Shown here: positions 50,823 to 62,256 of the stretch, piece after piece
Position numbering within the stretch: the first letter of the stretch is position 1
Layout of the letters: the number at the start of each line of letters is the position of its first letter
Assembly (NCBI GenBank): GCA_002077045.2
Contig: KZ111151.1
Span: 124,001-188,000 of the forward strand
Source: Rachicladosporium sp. CCFEE 5018
Taxonomy: Eukaryota; Ascomycota; Dothideomycetes; Cladosporiales; Cladosporiaceae
Length of the DNA: 64,000 bases
Direction of reading: 5' to 3'
Program-made: the position numbers and the translations under genes
The notes under the pieces: generated by a model
What the model was told of the DNA's origin: nothing
What the model saw: only the letters and a program-made list of their open reading frames with translations
The model's database searches: none

Positions 50823-53800
50823 ATGTTCCAGGTAAGCAAGACCATTTGCGTGCTCCCCATGGACCTCATGCTGACTCCACGAACACAGAGGCTGAAGGGC
50901 TTCAATCTCGACAACTTTCTGGACAGCAAGATCGCCGAGGAGCAAGCCAAACAGAACAAGCCTGGGCAGTCTGGTAGTCCTGCGAAGCGATCGACCAGCA
51001 ATGTAAGACGTGGCAGTGGAAGGACGGACTCGCCGTCGCGGAGGGCTGGAGGGAAGCTGAAGGTGCCCGACGCAGATGGTGGAGATGGGGGCAAGGCGCC
51101 GGATCCGGACGACTTCGTCATTGGCGACGACGCGTCGGACATCTCACGAGTTGCGACCCCTCGCCCCATAAAGGAGGGCGATGCCGCGCCAACCGCAGAG
51201 GACGCAGTCAATGGCGAGCAGAATGATACATCGCCCTCAAAAGGCAAGGAGGCAGCACGCCCAGACGATAATCAGCTCCCCGAAGATGTTACACAGAAGC
51301 TCGCCCGGCTCGAGACTCTCAGTACGAAGTACAAAGGTATGCTCCGCAACACTCCCCTGCACCGTGATTGGCATCTTTTGTTTTACTCACAGCATTCGCT
51401 ATCTACAGAGCTTCTACGCAACTACCGCGCTGCACATGCTCGCGTGTCACAGACCGACGCTTTCGAGGCGACGCTCAGGGAGCACACGCCGCTGGCTAAC
51501 ATCAGCGACCCTGGGGCGTTAGTGGAGTTTTTGAACCAGAGGGGACTGCAGAGTGAGATGGTGTTGCAGGAGCTGAAGAGGATCACCGGAGAACAGAGGG
51601 ATACTGTCAGAGAGCGAGACGAGCTGAAGGTCAAGCTTGATGAGGCAGAGAAGAAGGCGAAAGACGCGTTCGACGAGGCCGCTGAGCTGAAGAAGGAGCG
51701 CGAGGAGCAGGCCACTGCGAAATCGGTGGAGGCACAGAAGAGTAAAGACGTCGAGGATGCGCCTGCGGCAGATGTAGTCAAGGCGGCGGAAACAGACGAG
51801 ACGGGCGACAGCACGTTCTTCTCCTACGACAGCGATCTCGAGGCGCAGGTGAGGGAGCAGACGGAGAAGATCTTGGAGCAGCGCGCATACATCCTCGAGC
51901 TTGAGACCGAGAATGCGAGCACCCATCAGGACTTCGAAATGACGCGTCTTGATCTTGAGGCAATGAAGAACAAGATCACTATCCGCGACCGCGAGATCAC
52001 GAGCGTCTCAGACCAACTCAAGGAAGCCCGTTCCCAGATCACCGAGCTCGAGAAGTCTGGTGCCGCCGCACGAGAAGAGCAAGACTCCGCCGTAGGTTCC
52101 CTCGTCGCTGCCGAAGCACAATGCGTCGATATGCAAGAAAGGCTGAAGGCGTACCAGATCAGACTTCAGAAGACCCACGAGGAACTCGAGTCAAAAGCTG
52201 CCGCTGCTGAGAGCAATGCCGAGGCTGCGAAAGAGAACTTGCAAAAGTACCAGGCGGAGCATGAGAAGAATTTAAAGTTTGGGAAGGTTGGAGGCGAGGC
52301 ACAGGAGAAGCGGATGAAGACCTACCAGGACGTGATTGAGGGGCTGAAAGAGCAGCTCAGGCAGTCTGAGGCGGACAAGAAGGTTATGGTTGCGGCTAAC
52401 AAAACTATGGGCGGCCAGACGGAGGATCTCATGCTTCAGACGAAACTCATGATGTCCGAGGCGAGTTCGCGTAGAGGTCTCATCGATCAGGAGCGCGCTA
52501 AGTGCGCCACTGCTATGGTCAATCAACAGCGGGCCGAGGAGCGGCTGCAGGAAGCTATCGAAGAGCGTGAGAGGGCTCTACGGCTTGCTGAGAGTAGAAA
52601 GGGTCATGAGGCTGCTGTGGCTGGGCTCAAGGGGCAGTTGAAGCGAGCTGAGAGGGACCGCGATCAGGCTTACAAGCTGATACTGAACTGTGGCAAGTGT
52701 AAGACCGAGCCAGAGGAAATAAGTGTCGCAAGTGAAGCTCCAAGCGAGATGAGCAATACGCCGCGCAGTCGATCGCGACAGGACTCGGACACTACAGAGA
52801 TTACGGAGTCGACGCAACCAACCGAAGTGAGCACGCCGTCAGGTGAAGTCGCGGAGCCGGACGCGGCTGACACCAAGAAATCGAAGAAGAAGAAGAAGTC
52901 CAAGGCAAAGAAGAAGGCTGGAACAGATGAAGCCACTCCCGGTCTTGCATCTGTCGCAGAGCTTGAGAAAGCCACCGCCAACCTCAAGGACATGAACGAT
53001 CCTGCAGTCATGAAGGCTATCACGGACGGCATCAAAGATCTGCAGGACTCGCGCAATGCAGAGGACGACTCGGCCGAGCAGCTGCGCCTACATCACGAGG
53101 AGATCATCGAAACTCGCAATCAGACGATTAAGGATCTGGAGTTCATGCTCCTCAGTACGCGAGAGGAGAGCAACAGCCATCGGGATTCGCTGCAGAAGGA
53201 GCACGAGGAAGTGCAGCGTTTGCAGCTTGCGATGCAAGAGCAGCTACTCAAGGGCGCTTCGGTGGGCGAACTGGAAAGATTGCGGGAGTCGATCAAGGCG
53301 AAGGACGAGGCGATCGACCGACTAGATGCGAAGCTGAAGGGCGAGGAGGAGTTGAAGGAGGAGATCGAGATGATGCGAGATAGTATGACTGAGCTTGCGT
53401 CGGAGTCTACTGATGCGAAGCATGCATTACAGCTTAAAGCTGATTCCTTCAAGAAGCTGCAAACGGAATCTAATGAGCTGCAGATGGAGACTGATCAGAT
53501 GCAGAAGCGGATGAAGGACGCAGAGGCACAACGAGACGACCTGGCAAGGCGATGCACAGGTCTAGAAACAGAGATCTTGGAACTCAAGACTGCGCACGCG
53601 AGTGCTGGTAATGTCAGCGCTGGTGAGTTCCAAGGTCTGAAGGATGCCGTTGAAGCTGCAGAGAAGGAGAGTGCTGCTCTCAAGCTTGCCAAAGAGACTG
53701 TGGAGAAGGAGCTGGAAGTGCTAAAGACTGAGCACAGTGCAAGTGGCGCTGAACGTGACGAGAAGCACAGGTCTCTTTCAAGCGACTTTGAGAAGCTGAA

Positions 53801-55307
53801 GAGCCGAGCAGACACGCTCGACACAGACCTGACAGCAGCGAACCAGCTTGCGCAAACACGGTTCAAGGATCTCACTGATCTGCGCGAGCACACTGGCAAG
53901 GTGCAAGCTGAGCTCAAGAAGCTGCGGGACGAGGCGGCAGACCTGAAGAATGTGAAGACTGACCTCGAGAAGTCCAGCAGCGTGGTCAAGCGCCTCGAGT
54001 CCAAGGAACGAGATCTCCGATCCGAGATCGCGGAGTACAAGGCTCAGAGCACCGACAAGGACACTCAGATATCCGATCTACGAGTGAAGGCGAAGGGCAG
54101 TGAAGAGCGCTGCAAAGCACTAGAAGACACTTACGAGCGAGCACGCAAAGATCTCGAGTCCAATGAACAAACCCGTGACGAGGCCGTTGAATCACGCCAC
54201 AAGTTGCAGCAGCAGCTCGACAAAGCTTTGACAGACGCAAGCGCTGCAAAAGCCGCGCTTCAGCCGCTTGAGGAACAAATCTCCAAGCTTGGCAGCGAAG
54301 CCGGCACGCTTCGGGAGGAGCTGCAAGTGAAGTCCGCGCAACAACAGAGCGCGCAGAGCTTGATGGACAGCATGCAAGACCAGTCTCGCGAGCTAGCCAC
54401 ACAGATGAAAGAGGTGCGCGAGCGGTGCGAGAGTCTTGATGAGGAGCTAGCTGATGCACACCGGCTACTTTCCGAGCGCAGTAGAGAGGGCGATACGATG
54501 CGTAGACTGCTGCAGGATGTCGAGAGCAGGGCTGAGAGCCGCGTCAAGGAGATGAGGGAGCGGATGGATTTGGCTGTTGAGGAGAGGGATCGTGCTGAGG
54601 AGGAGGCGAGCACGATCGGTAGGCGAAAGGCGAGAGAGCTCGAGGAGCTGCGCAGTAAGCTCAAAGAAGCCGAGGGCGCATCGACGCGAGCTAGCTCTGC
54701 ACGGCAGGAGGCTGAGAAGCGCGAAGCAGCTTTCAGGTCACGGCAATCCGATCTTGAGGACCGGGCAGTACAAGCGCAAGAAGAGCTCACCGAGCTACGC
54801 AGCGCCATGGCATCGCTGCGGGACGCACTGGACCAATCAGAAAAGCAGGTCTCCTCCCTCTCCTCCGAGACCTCAACGCTGCGCTCCTCGCTGCAGGACC
54901 GGGATACAAAGCTCGAGAAGCTGCAGAAGGCTTCCAAGTCCATGGCTGAGGAGATGCGCCAGCTGCAGACTTCGAAGCTGCGACAAAACAGCACCACTGC
55001 GGCGTCGTCAAGGTCATCATTAGAGTCGACAAAACGTGTCATGTCGCCTATTGGTGGCCCGAGGAACGGCACACCAGGAACGCAGAAGGATGATGCTGTC
55101 GATTATGTGTACCTGAAGAATGTGCTCTTGCAGTTCTTGGAGACTAGGGAGAAGAAGCTGCAGTTGCAGCTTGTGCCTGTGTTGGGGATGTTGTTGCATT
55201 TTGATAAGTAAGTTGGTACTGGAAGTTCTCATATTGAGACGGAATGTGCTAATCAGTGATACAGGCAAGATATGGGGAAGTGGAATGCAGCTGTCACTGC
55301 GAGATGA
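50823..55307 (+). CDS. GRIP-domain golgin (IMH1-like), copy 2
   Basis: Exons 50823-50831, 50889-51336, 51409-55207 and 55265-55307, joined 1432 residues, the same exon lengths as copy 1. Introns 1 and 2 again measure 57 and 72 bp and remain stop-free. The last intron has a GTAAGT donor. The coiled coil and GRIP domain (DYVYLKNVLLQFLE) are intact. Divergence from copy 1 is uneven: very low through much of the middle, and about one base in five in parts of 54,170-54,650 and 54,800-54,930. Most changes keep heptad character. Confidence 0.9.
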
Positions 55308-56696
55308 ACAGGAAAGTCGACCTGGACTTGAGACGATTCCAGGACTTGTCGAATGCATTCAAGTCGGTTCGAATGGCGACCCGAGATGCAGCAGGCATCG
55401 GAAGACAATCATTCATACCACGGGAAACTGGTCCGGGATGAGGATCTGTCTGTCCGCCATTACAAAGTTGCATCACACAGCAATGACGGCAGAAGGACTG
55501 ACGGCCTCAATTGATGCACTCTCGCATCTGAGAGCCGACGACAGCGAACACACTTCACTCTCCCCGTGCCTTTATCCGTGTGTCACACAGTCTGGATGCG
55601 ACTACAAGAGCATAAGCAGCTTGCTGTGTCCTTTGAGAGGATCTTGGTTGCTGAAGGCAACGAGGCAATCCAGGAAGGTAGTGACGGTCAGTCACTAGCC
55701 TGGTAGCCTGATCAATGGTGGCACGCGTACCTGCATGGTGGTGCATTGGCCGGTGACAGCTCGAATGTCGCCAGACAAAGGACCGTTGCAGCCTTGGCAG
55801 GTCAGATGGTCTCGAGTGGAGACTTGGACGAGACACACGAAGTCATGTCTGGTGGTGAATGTTGGACCGTACAGTCGGTTGGATGTATTATATCGCGCAG
55901 TCAGGAGACTCTGCAGTGTATGATACCAGGCACGATAGCAACATCGTTGAAGGCATACTAGTGTGAGAGCGTATCTCCGTGATCAGTCTCAAGCTTTGTG
56001 CCAACCCGATACAGTGGCTCACCTCGACCAGTCTTCCCAACGCATGCCCTGACATCTTGTCTCTAATTCCCACACCTGACTTCGAGCGTATATGTACTCG
56101 TTGCTCTACAGTGCCCCCACGCTCTCGCCTATCCGCTGAGTCGATCACATCTACCCGAAGTGCAGCCATACAGCGTCTGCGGCACATCCATCATCCACGA
56201 CTCGTCTGCCCCACCATTCACCAGCCATCCACAGCTGCGGGAAGGGCTGGACTAAGTCACTGACTTCCCGCCGCAGACGTCGATGAGCAGGGCAGCGCAG
56301 TACCGACTAGACCCATCCTTGCGATATCGTCGTGTACTGCAGCTTCTCATCAGTCTTGTACTTGCACGTTGTACTTACAGCAAGTTTGGATCAGGGTTTG
56401 TCCCGTTGCCACACATCACGGCCGCACCTCCGCTGGCTGATGAGAAGTGCTTTGCGGCTACGCTTTCACCGGCTACATCACATCACACCACGCCAGCCCT
56501 GCGTATCGTCCAGCCCCAGCAGCTTGTCTGACAGCACGCAACTCCAGGGTCGATCCTGTGCGTGAGAGGTCGCCGTACGTCATTGCACAAAGAATTGCAG
56601 TATTCGACATCAACAACTTCTTCACGCACCGGACGACTGTACAGTACAGCGCATACTCACAGCTGAGGTCGCGGCGATCGTCAGCAGCTGGACGCG
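55308..56696. other. intergenic golgin / SRPK (copy 2)
   Basis: About 1.4 kb, roughly 110 bp longer than in copy 1 through indels. The hairpin GCGGGAAG...CTTCCCGC recurs at 56237-56271. No supported gene. A 192-codon frame at 55120-55698 is mostly a shadow of the golgin 3' end. Confidence 0.45.
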
Positions 56697-58839
56697 ATGA
56701 ACGGATCTGACAGCATCAAGAAGGCGGCTATCAACAAGGCCAAGCAGGTCGCTGGGGTGTCTAGTCCGGGCAGCAATGGCAGTCAGAATGGGAAGAAGCG
56801 GAGGAAGCAGGATTTGAAGCCCATAATTACTACTGAGCAGCAGGCGGCAGCTGCGGCGGCAGGAGGACCATACAGGTGAGTGGTGATGAATGCGTTCACT
56901 TTATGTCTTGGATGTTGTACATCTTCAACGCAGCGCTGGGAGGGCGGAGACGATGTTCAACTCAGAGGTCTGTCATCTCGATGGAATACGTCCGACTAAT
57001 CACGCTCGCTCGCAGTGCGCAATCCGGAGCCTCACCCCTCGACCACCAAAAAGCCACCCAGCATTCCAACCCACTCTCACAATCTCCCGACGACAGTGAG
57101 TCCTCCGAAGACGACGGCGCTACAGAAAATACAGCCGACGAGGAGGACTCCGAGGACTACTGCAAAGGCGGCTACCACCCCGTGCAAGTCGGCGAGCAGT
57201 ACAAAGATGGCAAGTATACGATCGTGCGCAAGCTAGGATGGGGCCATTTCTCGACTGTGTGGTTGTCAAAAGACAATGTCACGGGGAAGCACGTTGCGTT
57301 GAAAGTCGTGCGCTCGGCGGCGCATTATACTGAGACTGCGCTGGATGAGATCAAGCTCCTTAATAAGGTGGTTGAGGCGAACAAGACGCATCCTGGTCGG
57401 CAGCATGTTGTGAGCTTGCTGGATTCGTTCAATCACAAGGGTCCGCATGGAACGCATGTCTGTATGGTGTTTGAGGTGCTTGGGGAGAACTTGCTGGGTC
57501 TGATCAAGCGCTGGAATCATCGCGGCATCCCGATGCCGTTGGTGAAGCAGATTACGAAGCAGGTGTTGCTTGGACTGGACTATTTGCATCGCGAGTGCGG
57601 AATCATACATACTGATCTCAAGCCTGAGAATGTGCTTATTGAGATCGGCGACGTGGAGCAGATTGTGAAGACGTATGTCAAAGAGGACGAGCGGGAAAAG
57701 TCAGATCACCGCAACGGTCGGAGAAGAAGACGGACGCTCATCACTGGCAGCCAGCCCTTGCCCAGTCCTTTGAACGCCAACTTCTCACAATCAGATCTAC
57801 TTGGCTTTCCGGGCAGTACGCAGAGTCTGAACCGGATTGTGAGTGAGAGCAGTACGACTAAAGGCAATGCGCCTGCATCTCCGAGACCTAGTGATACCGA
57901 AATGAGTGGTGCTGCGGGCTCAAGTGCGTCGCCCAAGGCGAAGAGCATGCTTGAGAGTCTGGGAATACGACCGGGTGAGAGTGGGGTCATGGAGAAGGAT
58001 CCGCAGAGGGAGAGGGAGAAGACTGCGTAAGTGCTGCTTATTTCAATGCCCATGACGACTACGGAGCGATTGTGACTGACATGGGATACAGTGAGATTCT
58101 TGCGAACAACGTCTCGGGTATGGATCTGGGCAAGACTACACACGTGCAGCCTGCACCAGCCGCCACAACAGAAGACGGGATCGAGATCATCTCCGTCAAG
58201 ATCGCAGATCTCGGTAACGCATGTTGGGTCGGGCATCACTTCACAAACGATATTCAGACGAGGCAATATCGGTCGCCAGAGGTGATTCTAGGGGCGAAAT
58301 GGGGCGCAAGCACGGATGTGTGGAGTATGGCTGCTATGGTGAGTGCCTGATCGTAAGTGTGGATTAACGCCGTGATGGAATACTGACAGAGCATGCAGGT
58401 CTTCGAATTGATAACAGGCGACTACCTCTTCGACCCCCAATCCGGCACCAAATACGGCAAAGACGACGACCACATCGCCCAGATCATCGAACTTCTCGGC
58501 ACCTTCCCCAAATCCCTCTGCATCTCGGGTAAATGGAGTCAGGAGATTTTCAATCGCAAGGGCGAGCTCCGTAACATCCACCGGTTACGGCATTGGGCGC
58601 TTCCGGACGTGTTGCGGGAGAAGTACCATTTTAGTATTGAGGAAGGGAAGCGGATTGCAGAGTTCTTGCTGCCTATGTTGGAGTTGTTACCGGCTGAACG
58701 GGCTAATGCGGGAGGCATGGCGAATAGTCCGTTTATGCAGGAGGCTAAGGGTATGGAGGGCGTGAAGTTGGATGTTGAGGTCGGGAGTAAGGGGGACGGG
58801 ATTGAGGGGTGGGCGACGGAGATCAAAAAGGTGAGGTAG
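56697..58839 (+). CDS. SR-protein-specific kinase (SRPK), copy 2
   Basis: Exons 56697-56875, 57016-58026, 58092-58338 and 58399-58839, joined 625 residues with the same exon sizes as copy 1. The protein is almost the same: I see only a few substitutions, for example EARGME to EAKGME and GWST to GWAT near the C-terminus. DNA differences are largely silent. Intron 1 is strongly diverged between copies while intron 2 is identical. Kinase motifs (glycine loop, HTDLKPEN, DLGNACW) are all present. Confidence 0.94.
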
Positions 58840-59569
58840 TGAGTCTGCCGCTCTTTCATGGGGTCGACGCGTGCTTGAGGATCGGCACAGCCTTGATGGG
58901 AGCCAGGAGCGCAGATCTATCAGGTTTCCAGTCAGGCAAGTCATTCACTTGCGGTACAAGAGTGGCTGGCGCATGGGACGGCGAGGATGTGGGTTAGGTG
59001 GAAATACAGGGGCATGCTAAATGTCTATATGTCCATGACTTTGCAAGCAGACACTCATTCAGATTGGACCGATAGGTTTCTCTCAGCGATCAAAAGGGAT
59101 CAGCACCTACACGGAGGAGGCATGGCCAGGCATCATATGGCTTTTTCGGCGAAGCGGGGAGTATGTATGTAATTCTGACGAATACAATTGCAGTACCACA
59201 GTTCTCGGTACCCTGTTCAAGCGCTGTATGTGATCTACGCCGAGCGACGAATTCCTTCAAGACACTGACGAATTGCCATCTCCAAGAACGTTCAAACCCT
59301 CATAATTTTACCACGATCTCACATCACGTGTCTGGCGATCGCTGACCCGGTAAGCGCTGCCGAAAAACGTGCCTGCATTAGCTCACTTCTAGGGCATAAC
59401 TTAGTGCTGGACCCTGGGCCAGAAATTCAATGGACGGAATCGAACCACTTTCGAAGGCGAATATGTGCATGACAACATACGATGTCTAGAAGCTTGCTTA
59501 CCTGAACATTCAACCTCACCTTGGAGTATTGCATCAACACACTCTGGATACGACTGATACATTGCAACC
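58840..59569. other. intergenic SRPK / ERG25 (copy 2)
   Basis: About 730 bp, shorter than copy 1 because the 22-bp duplication and some other short insertions are absent. The conserved block 59390-59510 precedes ERG25. No gene supported. Confidence 0.45.
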
Positions 59570-60684
59570 ATGTCGGTCCTCACGCATGGAACGGGCAGCT
59601 TCTTGTACGCATCTTCCCCACCGCTTCGAGCACGCAGTGCAGACAGAGAAAGACTATGGCTAACACGACCATTACAGCGGCGGCAACTCAACTTTCGCCG
59701 ATGTCATGCTCCCTCACACAACGAACACCTACATGCACGAATACAACCAGATCGCTCAGACCGCCTCACACTTGAATATGCCTGAGCGGTTGTGGGCGGC
59801 TTGGTACGCGTACATCGGGAACGATGTGCTGGCCACGGGGATCATGAGCTTTATGATGCATGAGATTGTGTACTTTGGACGGTGTATACCTTGGTTGATC
59901 GTTGATCGGATTAAGGCGTTGCGGAAGTACAAGATCCAGACTGTGAGTTCATCCAAGTGCTCGAAGCAGTCGGAGTGAGGATCGGCGGATGAGTGAAAGA
60001 AGATGCAAAGACGACTCGTACTGACAGCCAATCCAGCACAAAGTACCCACAGCCCAAGAGCAATGGGACTGCGCCAAACTCGTCCTCCTCTCCCACTTCA
60101 CCGTCGAGCTCCCCCAAATCTGGTTCTTCCACCCCATGGCCCAATACTTCGGCATGGCACACACGGTCCCCTTTCCCCCACTCTACAAGATAATTTACCA
60201 AATCGCCATCTTCTTCGTCTTCGAAGACGCCTGGCACTACTGGTCGCACCGCGCCCTACACTGGGGCCCTCTCTACAAAAACATCCACAAAATCCATCAC
60301 CAGTACTCCGCTCCCTTCGGCTTGGCAGCCGAGTACGCAAGTCCGATCGAAGTCATGTTCCTTGGGATCGGGACCGTGAGCGCGCCGATACTGTGGTGTG
60401 CGATCACGCAGGATCTGCACGTTCTGACAATGTACATCTGGATCGTGCTGCGGTTGTTCCAGGCCATCGACGCGCATAGCGGGTTTGACTTTCCGTGGAG
60501 TCTGCACAAGTTCGTGCCGATGTGGGCGGGGGCTGACTGGCACGACACGCATCATGAGAAGTTTATTGGGAATTATTCGAGTAGCTTTCGGTGGTGGGAT
60601 CTTATGATGGATACTCAGAGTGGACCTGAGGCGGCGAAGAAGCGGAGGGAGAGGAAGCTGGCAAAGGCGGCGAAGAGTGCTTGA
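59570..60684 (+). CDS. ERG25: C-4 methylsterol oxidase (ERG25), copy 2
   Basis: Exons 59570-59604, 59678-59942 and 60037-60684, joined 315 residues. Histidine boxes HRALH, HKIHH and HDTHH are unchanged. In the last 182 residues I find one amino-acid difference from copy 1 (Met to Ile in PLYKMIYQ), although the DNA differs at many third positions. A few changes occur near the N-terminus (for example FPRTT to LPHTT). Intron 2 is longer than in copy 1. A clear case of purifying selection on both copies. Confidence 0.95.
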
Positions 60685-61631
60685 GCAATGTGCAGTGCGT
60701 GACGGGGAAGGATGGACGAGACGAGATCTTGCTGTGTAGCGTTCTGAGCGGGCGCTGAAGCTGTTGACGGCTGAGCAGCAATAGATAGCCAGCACGAATT
60801 GAGATTTGGATACAATTCTTCAGTCATATATTAGACATGCCTGTCATGCTTCCGTCTGCATAAAGTAGCAATGGATGATATCTACATGCGTTGTGAGTGC
60901 GTACAGCGGAAAAGGTGTAGTAGCGCAATACTGTGTATATACCTTAATCAAAGTCCATGTATCTTGCGTATCGATCACCCCATAGAACGGTCTTGCCAAA
61001 CCGTTCGCGTGAGTTGCGGATGCCAACGGTCTGGCGGGGTCACTTCCAGTGACAATGGGCCAGAGCCCGGGTTATATAAAAGCAACCCGATGAACCAACC
61101 GCGCTGCGCATTCGGGTTTGTCGATACAATTTCTCGTGCATGTCGCTGGATAACTGGGATCGGCGCAATGCGACTCCTTGCAAGCCCAGAGTGATTCTGA
61201 TTCGAGCGCAGGCTACGCGGACATCTATTGGGCGGTCGATAGGGTGAGGTTGAACAAATATGTATATACACTGCATTCGCTCGAGTATTAGTCATCCACT
61301 GAGAGCGTGTTCTGCTTTCAGATGCCTGTGTACGCAAATCCAGTGGTCCAGCGGCATCACTCTCAATAAGTGTAGTGGGGTCGGGCGGCGTTGAGCATTG
61401 CTTGATACAAGGGCCAGCCACACTGCGCATTCGAGAATGTCGATGCATTGCTAAATGCGTATCGCATGGACTATTGAATATCGTACATTCTTTTGTACAT
61501 TGTCTGCCTCTTCCTCGCAACGAGCCCTTGTAGAGTACATCCTTCTTTTGTACAGCTGCCGTGTCCATGCTCCCTTGTGCGCCACTCTATGCAAATCCAG
61601 CCCCACAGTTCGCCAACCTCTGTACGGTCCA
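60685..61631. other. convergent intergenic region ERG25 / TIM13 (copy 2)
   Basis: About 950 bp, aligned with 40773-41725. The two hairpins are kept. The loop TATAAAAG and the stem CGGGTT/AACCCG are at 61068-61089, with one stem base changed. No supported gene. Confidence 0.45.
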
Positions 61632-61978
61632 TCATTGTAATCCAACTTGACCTGCCGCACCCTTCTGCACATGTCCAAGGTATTGTCGACTTGTCGTGTT
61701 CCAGGCGGCCATGTACTTCTCCATGCAGTGTGTGTAGCAGGTCTCTTCGCCCGATGAGAGGGAGGCGCCGGGTTTGGGTACGCAGCGTTCGAAGCAGTGA
61801 CCATTGATTTTCTGCATGAGAGTCAGGTGGTGGCCAGTGAGGGTGAGGACTATACACTAGAAGAAGTGAAGCCCGAGTGACGAAGAGGGCAGGGAGGACG
61901 TACTTCAACCAGTTGGCGGGCATTGGCCAGGGCGGCTTGTTGCCGTATTTGCTGCATCACTGAGGTTTTGGCGTCCAT
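61632..61978 (-). CDS. TIM13: TIM13 small mitochondrial chaperone, copy 2
   Basis: Two exons, 61978-61904 and 61811-61632, joined 84 residues. Twin CX3C motifs (CFERC, CYTHC) are intact. Only small changes from copy 1 are seen (Asp to Gly before HCFERC, Val to Ala in PKPGVSLSS). Same divergent arrangement with TFG1. Confidence 0.93.
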
Positions 61979-62256
61979 GACTGGCAGTATGTGGGAGACT
62001 AGAAAGGCGATGCGATGGTTGCTATGCTGAAGGCGCTGCAACGAGTGGATGTCTGGCGACAGGGTCTCTTGACGTTGACTTTCACATGTGGTCGGGGGAT
62101 AGCGGAATCTTCCGCAGAGCCGCATGGTGCCTAGATGTCACTGCTTCGCGACTACCATCAACACTCTCCGCGACGTTGTACATCTTCGTAAGTTTGCTCA
62201 GATGCACACTACATGAGCATAAGCACGTCGTAGACTGTTCGGAGAAAGAGGTCATC
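61979..62256. promoter_or_regulatory. bidirectional promoter TIM13 / TFG1 (copy 2)
   Basis: 278 bp. The TIM13-proximal 170 bp closely match copy 1. The TFG1-proximal part is rearranged by indels, and the long GA run is reduced to GGAGAAAGAGG. Confidence 0.5.
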